The notes below the pieces were generated by a model. That model made no database searches, was not told the DNA's origin, and saw only the letters and a program-made list of their open reading frames with translations. Position numbers and translations under genes: made by a program. From assembly GCF_003725775.1 (NCBI RefSeq), contig NZ_RJSG01000002.1:1606804-1670803 (forward strand): 64,000 nucleotides of DNA, given 5' to 3'. Shown here piece by piece: positions 63,201 through 64,000 of this stretch (position 1 is its first letter; every line of letters begins with the position of its first letter). The stretch is from Nocardioides marmorisolisilvae (GTDB lineage: Bacteria; Actinomycetota; Actinomycetes; Propionibacteriales; Nocardioidaceae).

Positions 63201-63795
63201 CGTGGTCCATGAGCTCGAGGAAGACGTTGTCGCGACCGAAGATGTCCTGGAGCTCGCCGGCCTCCTGGACTGCCTCGTCCCACTGGCCCAGCCGCAACCG
63301 GGTCTGGATCGCCCCGCTCGGGCAGCCGGTGCTGACGATCAGACCCTTGCTGTGCTCGGCCAGGATCTCCTTGTCCATCCGGGGCTTGTAGAAGTAGCCC
63401 TCGAGGCTGGACCGCGAGGAGAGCCGGAAGAGGTTGTGCATCCCCTCGGTGCTCTCCGACCACATCGTCATGTGGGTGTAGGCGCCGCCGCCGGCGACGT
63501 CGTCGCCACCCTCCTCGGCCGCGTCGCCCCGCCCCCAGCGGACCCGGCGGCGCTCGGAGCGCAGCGTGCCCGGGGTGATGTAGGCCTCGATGCCGATGAT
63601 CGGCTTCACGCCGTACCGCTTCGCCTTGGAGTAGAAGTCGTAGGCGCCGTGCAGGTTCCCGTGGTCGGTCATCGCGATCGACGACATCCCCAGCTCGCTC
63701 ACCCGGGAGAACAGGCCGTCCAGCAGCGAGGCCCCGTCGAGCATCGAGTACTCGGTGTGGACGTGCAGGTGGACGAAGTCGTCGCCAGTGGCCAT
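60238..63795 (-). CDS. dnaE: DNA polymerase III, alpha subunit DnaE1
   Basis: 1185 residues from the ATG at 63795. The PHP domain has its metal motif FVHLHVHTEYSMLDG and MTDHGNLHGAYDF intact, so proofreading by PHP is plausible. The polymerase active site carries MPDFDIDFDD with the three catalytic acids, and GRGSGAGSIAAYALRITDL. The C-terminal OB-fold (VTVSGLITSVQRKLTKRGD) follows. It is the replicative polymerase of the cell. The next 205 bases (63796-64000) contain its upstream region, with a TACGCT -10-like motif on the minus strand near 63876, and no gene. Confidence 0.96.
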   Translation of the reverse strand: MATGDDFVHLHVHTEYSMLDGASLLDGLFSRVSELGMSSIAMTDHGNLHGAYDFYSKAKRYGVKPIIGIEAYITPGTLRSERRRVRWGRGDAAEEGGDDVAGGGAYTHMTMWSESTEGMHNLFRLSSRSSLEGYFYKPRMDKEILAEHSKGLIVSTGCPSGAIQTRLRLGQWDEAVQEAGELQDIFGRDNVFLELMDHGISIEKRVREDLLKLGKQLGIPPIATNDSHYNNPEDADAHDALICVASGKRLSDTNRLKFDGGGYYIKSAAEMRQLWADQFSMPEACDNTLAIAERCNVEFTESTGGYMARADVPAGETEESWFRAEVWRGIEARYPGERLDQDVRDRVEMELGVISQKGYCGYYLVVADFINWAKDNGIRVGPGRGSGAGSIAAYALRITDLCPLEHGLFFERFLNPERPSMPDFDIDFDDARRGEVIQYVTQKYGADRVAQIATFGRLKAKAAIKDAARVLDHGFAIGDKITKALPPDVMGKGVPLKDIFDPEHKRFNEGGEFRTLHDNDPDVRTIYGTALGLEGQIRNWGVHAAGVIMSSEPLIDIVPIMARPQDGAVITQFDYPMCESLGLVKMDFLGLSNLRILEDALVNIEANRGEKVVLEELPFDDRATYELMGRGDTLGVFQLDGGGMRALLRSMQPDQFADITAVSALYRPGPMGADSHNKYAHRKNGRQPIEPIHPALADALEPVLGETYGLIVYQEQVMAIAQVLAGFSLGAADNMRRAMGKKDAEKLAKEYDGFEAGMLERGYPRDAIKKLWEILVPFADYAFNKSHSAAYGVITYWTSYLKANYPTEYMAALLTSVKDSKDKMAIYLNECRRMKIQVLPPDVNESAHDFTPVGNDIRFGLTAIRNVGHNVVDGIVAARGEKGRYVDFNDFMDKVPAVVCNKRVIESLAKAGAFDDMKHKRRALVAIHEVAVDQYADLKKNEAIGQDSLFAGMDDVGGGDAGFGIAVSVPDIEDWDKMTLLGHEREMLGLYVSDHPLLGVEHVLAATSDCTIGQLLLDEERADGTTVTVSGLITSVQRKLTKRGDTWAMVTLEDLEGAIEVLLFPSAYQLAATSLTPDAIVTVKGRLSRQKDQPELHGQEVTLPDINDGPSGPVVISMPSTRCTPPVVEQLKEVLATHPGMSEVRLKLMSRQSTTVMRLDDRLRVAPSPALFADLKQLLGPGCLG

Positions 63796-64000
63796 GGAGC
63801 GGGGTACACACCTTCCCGTGGGGTCGTTTAAGCGGTACGCCGGAGCATCGCGAACTGCCTGGGGAAGAGTGTCAGCGTACGACGTCCAGCGCTCTGATTC
63901 TGGCAGGTGGCACCGACACGCCAAGGACCGGGACGAGACAGCTCCGTCGGAAGGAAGAGGATTCCGGCGCGTCCCGTCGACACGCCGAGCCAGCAAATCT

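Noticed and set aside
59992-63831. 1279-codon open frame on the plus strand
   Set aside because: It is antisense to dnaE, which has all polymerase motifs.

Overview
The window comes from the chromosome of a high-GC Gram-positive bacterium (Actinomycetota). The best guess is Nocardioides or another Nocardioidaceae. Supporting signs are the very high GC, many GTG starts, many start codons that sit 6-7 bases after a TANNNT-type -10 box with no Shine-Dalgarno sequence, an ANTAR regulator of the PdtaR type, an HGxxPAAW-type small protein, and a gene order that largely follows the Mycobacterium tuberculosis polA - pdtaR - pyk - lgt - trpABC - hisI - hisFAHBCD block as I remember it. The genus is inference. 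I see no prophage, insertion sequence or CRISPR array. Coding density is very high and no gap exceeds about 210 bases.

Layout. 1-2.3 kb: a secreted heptad-repeat protein (cut by the window edge), a membrane protein and a small His-rich membrane protein. 2.4-7.1 kb: polA, a thioesterase, a GNAT acetyltransferase and a DUF554 membrane protein. 7.1-12.0 kb: a branched-chain amino acid-type ABC importer (livFGMHK). 12.2-15.1 kb: PdtaR-like ANTAR regulator, a tRNA with anticodon CAA but a class-I fold, a small P-loop kinase and pyruvate kinase. 15.1-27.0 kb: gltDB (glutamate synthase), lgt, a SCO1-like copper chaperone, trpABC, two small membrane genes and hisI. 27-30.7 kb: a heterodimeric ABC exporter. 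30.7-40.4 kb: an SH3/M15-like peptidase, dus, a lipoprotein, glyS, a monooxygenase-like protein, a membrane-bound class III cyclase, a sulfotransferase/TetR/DUF1214 module and a zinc-responsive operon ending in zur. 40.4-48.8 kb: uppS, recO, two orphan histidine kinases around an alpha/beta hydrolase, and leuA with a leader peptide. 48.9-57.8 kb: a flavodoxin-like gene, two tandem septum-formation-domain lipoproteins, hisFA, a small membrane gene, hisHBCD, a LON-domain protein and a YbaK deacylase. 57.8-64 kb: a DUF3352 protein, a membrane protein and dnaE.

How it fits together. Most of the window is core metabolism in tightly coupled operons: histidine (hisD-C-B-H, then A-F, with hisI 24 kb away), tryptophan (trpC-B-A), nitrogen assimilation (gltBD), leucine synthesis (leuA) and amino-acid uptake (liv). 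Stop/start overlaps (ATGA, GTGA, and CTGA twice) link many genes. Replication and repair enzymes (polA, dnaE, recO) and translation enzymes (glyS, dus, ybaK) are interspersed.

The most interesting signals are regulatory. They are a leuA leader with four mutually exclusive pairing segments and a Leu-rich peptide, a nested Zur-box double palindrome on a likely leaderless promoter, a TetR operator covering the regulator's own start codon, an apparent stop-codon loss at the end of zur, and the class-I tRNA with a leucine anticodon. I did not find a clearly new multi-gene system.
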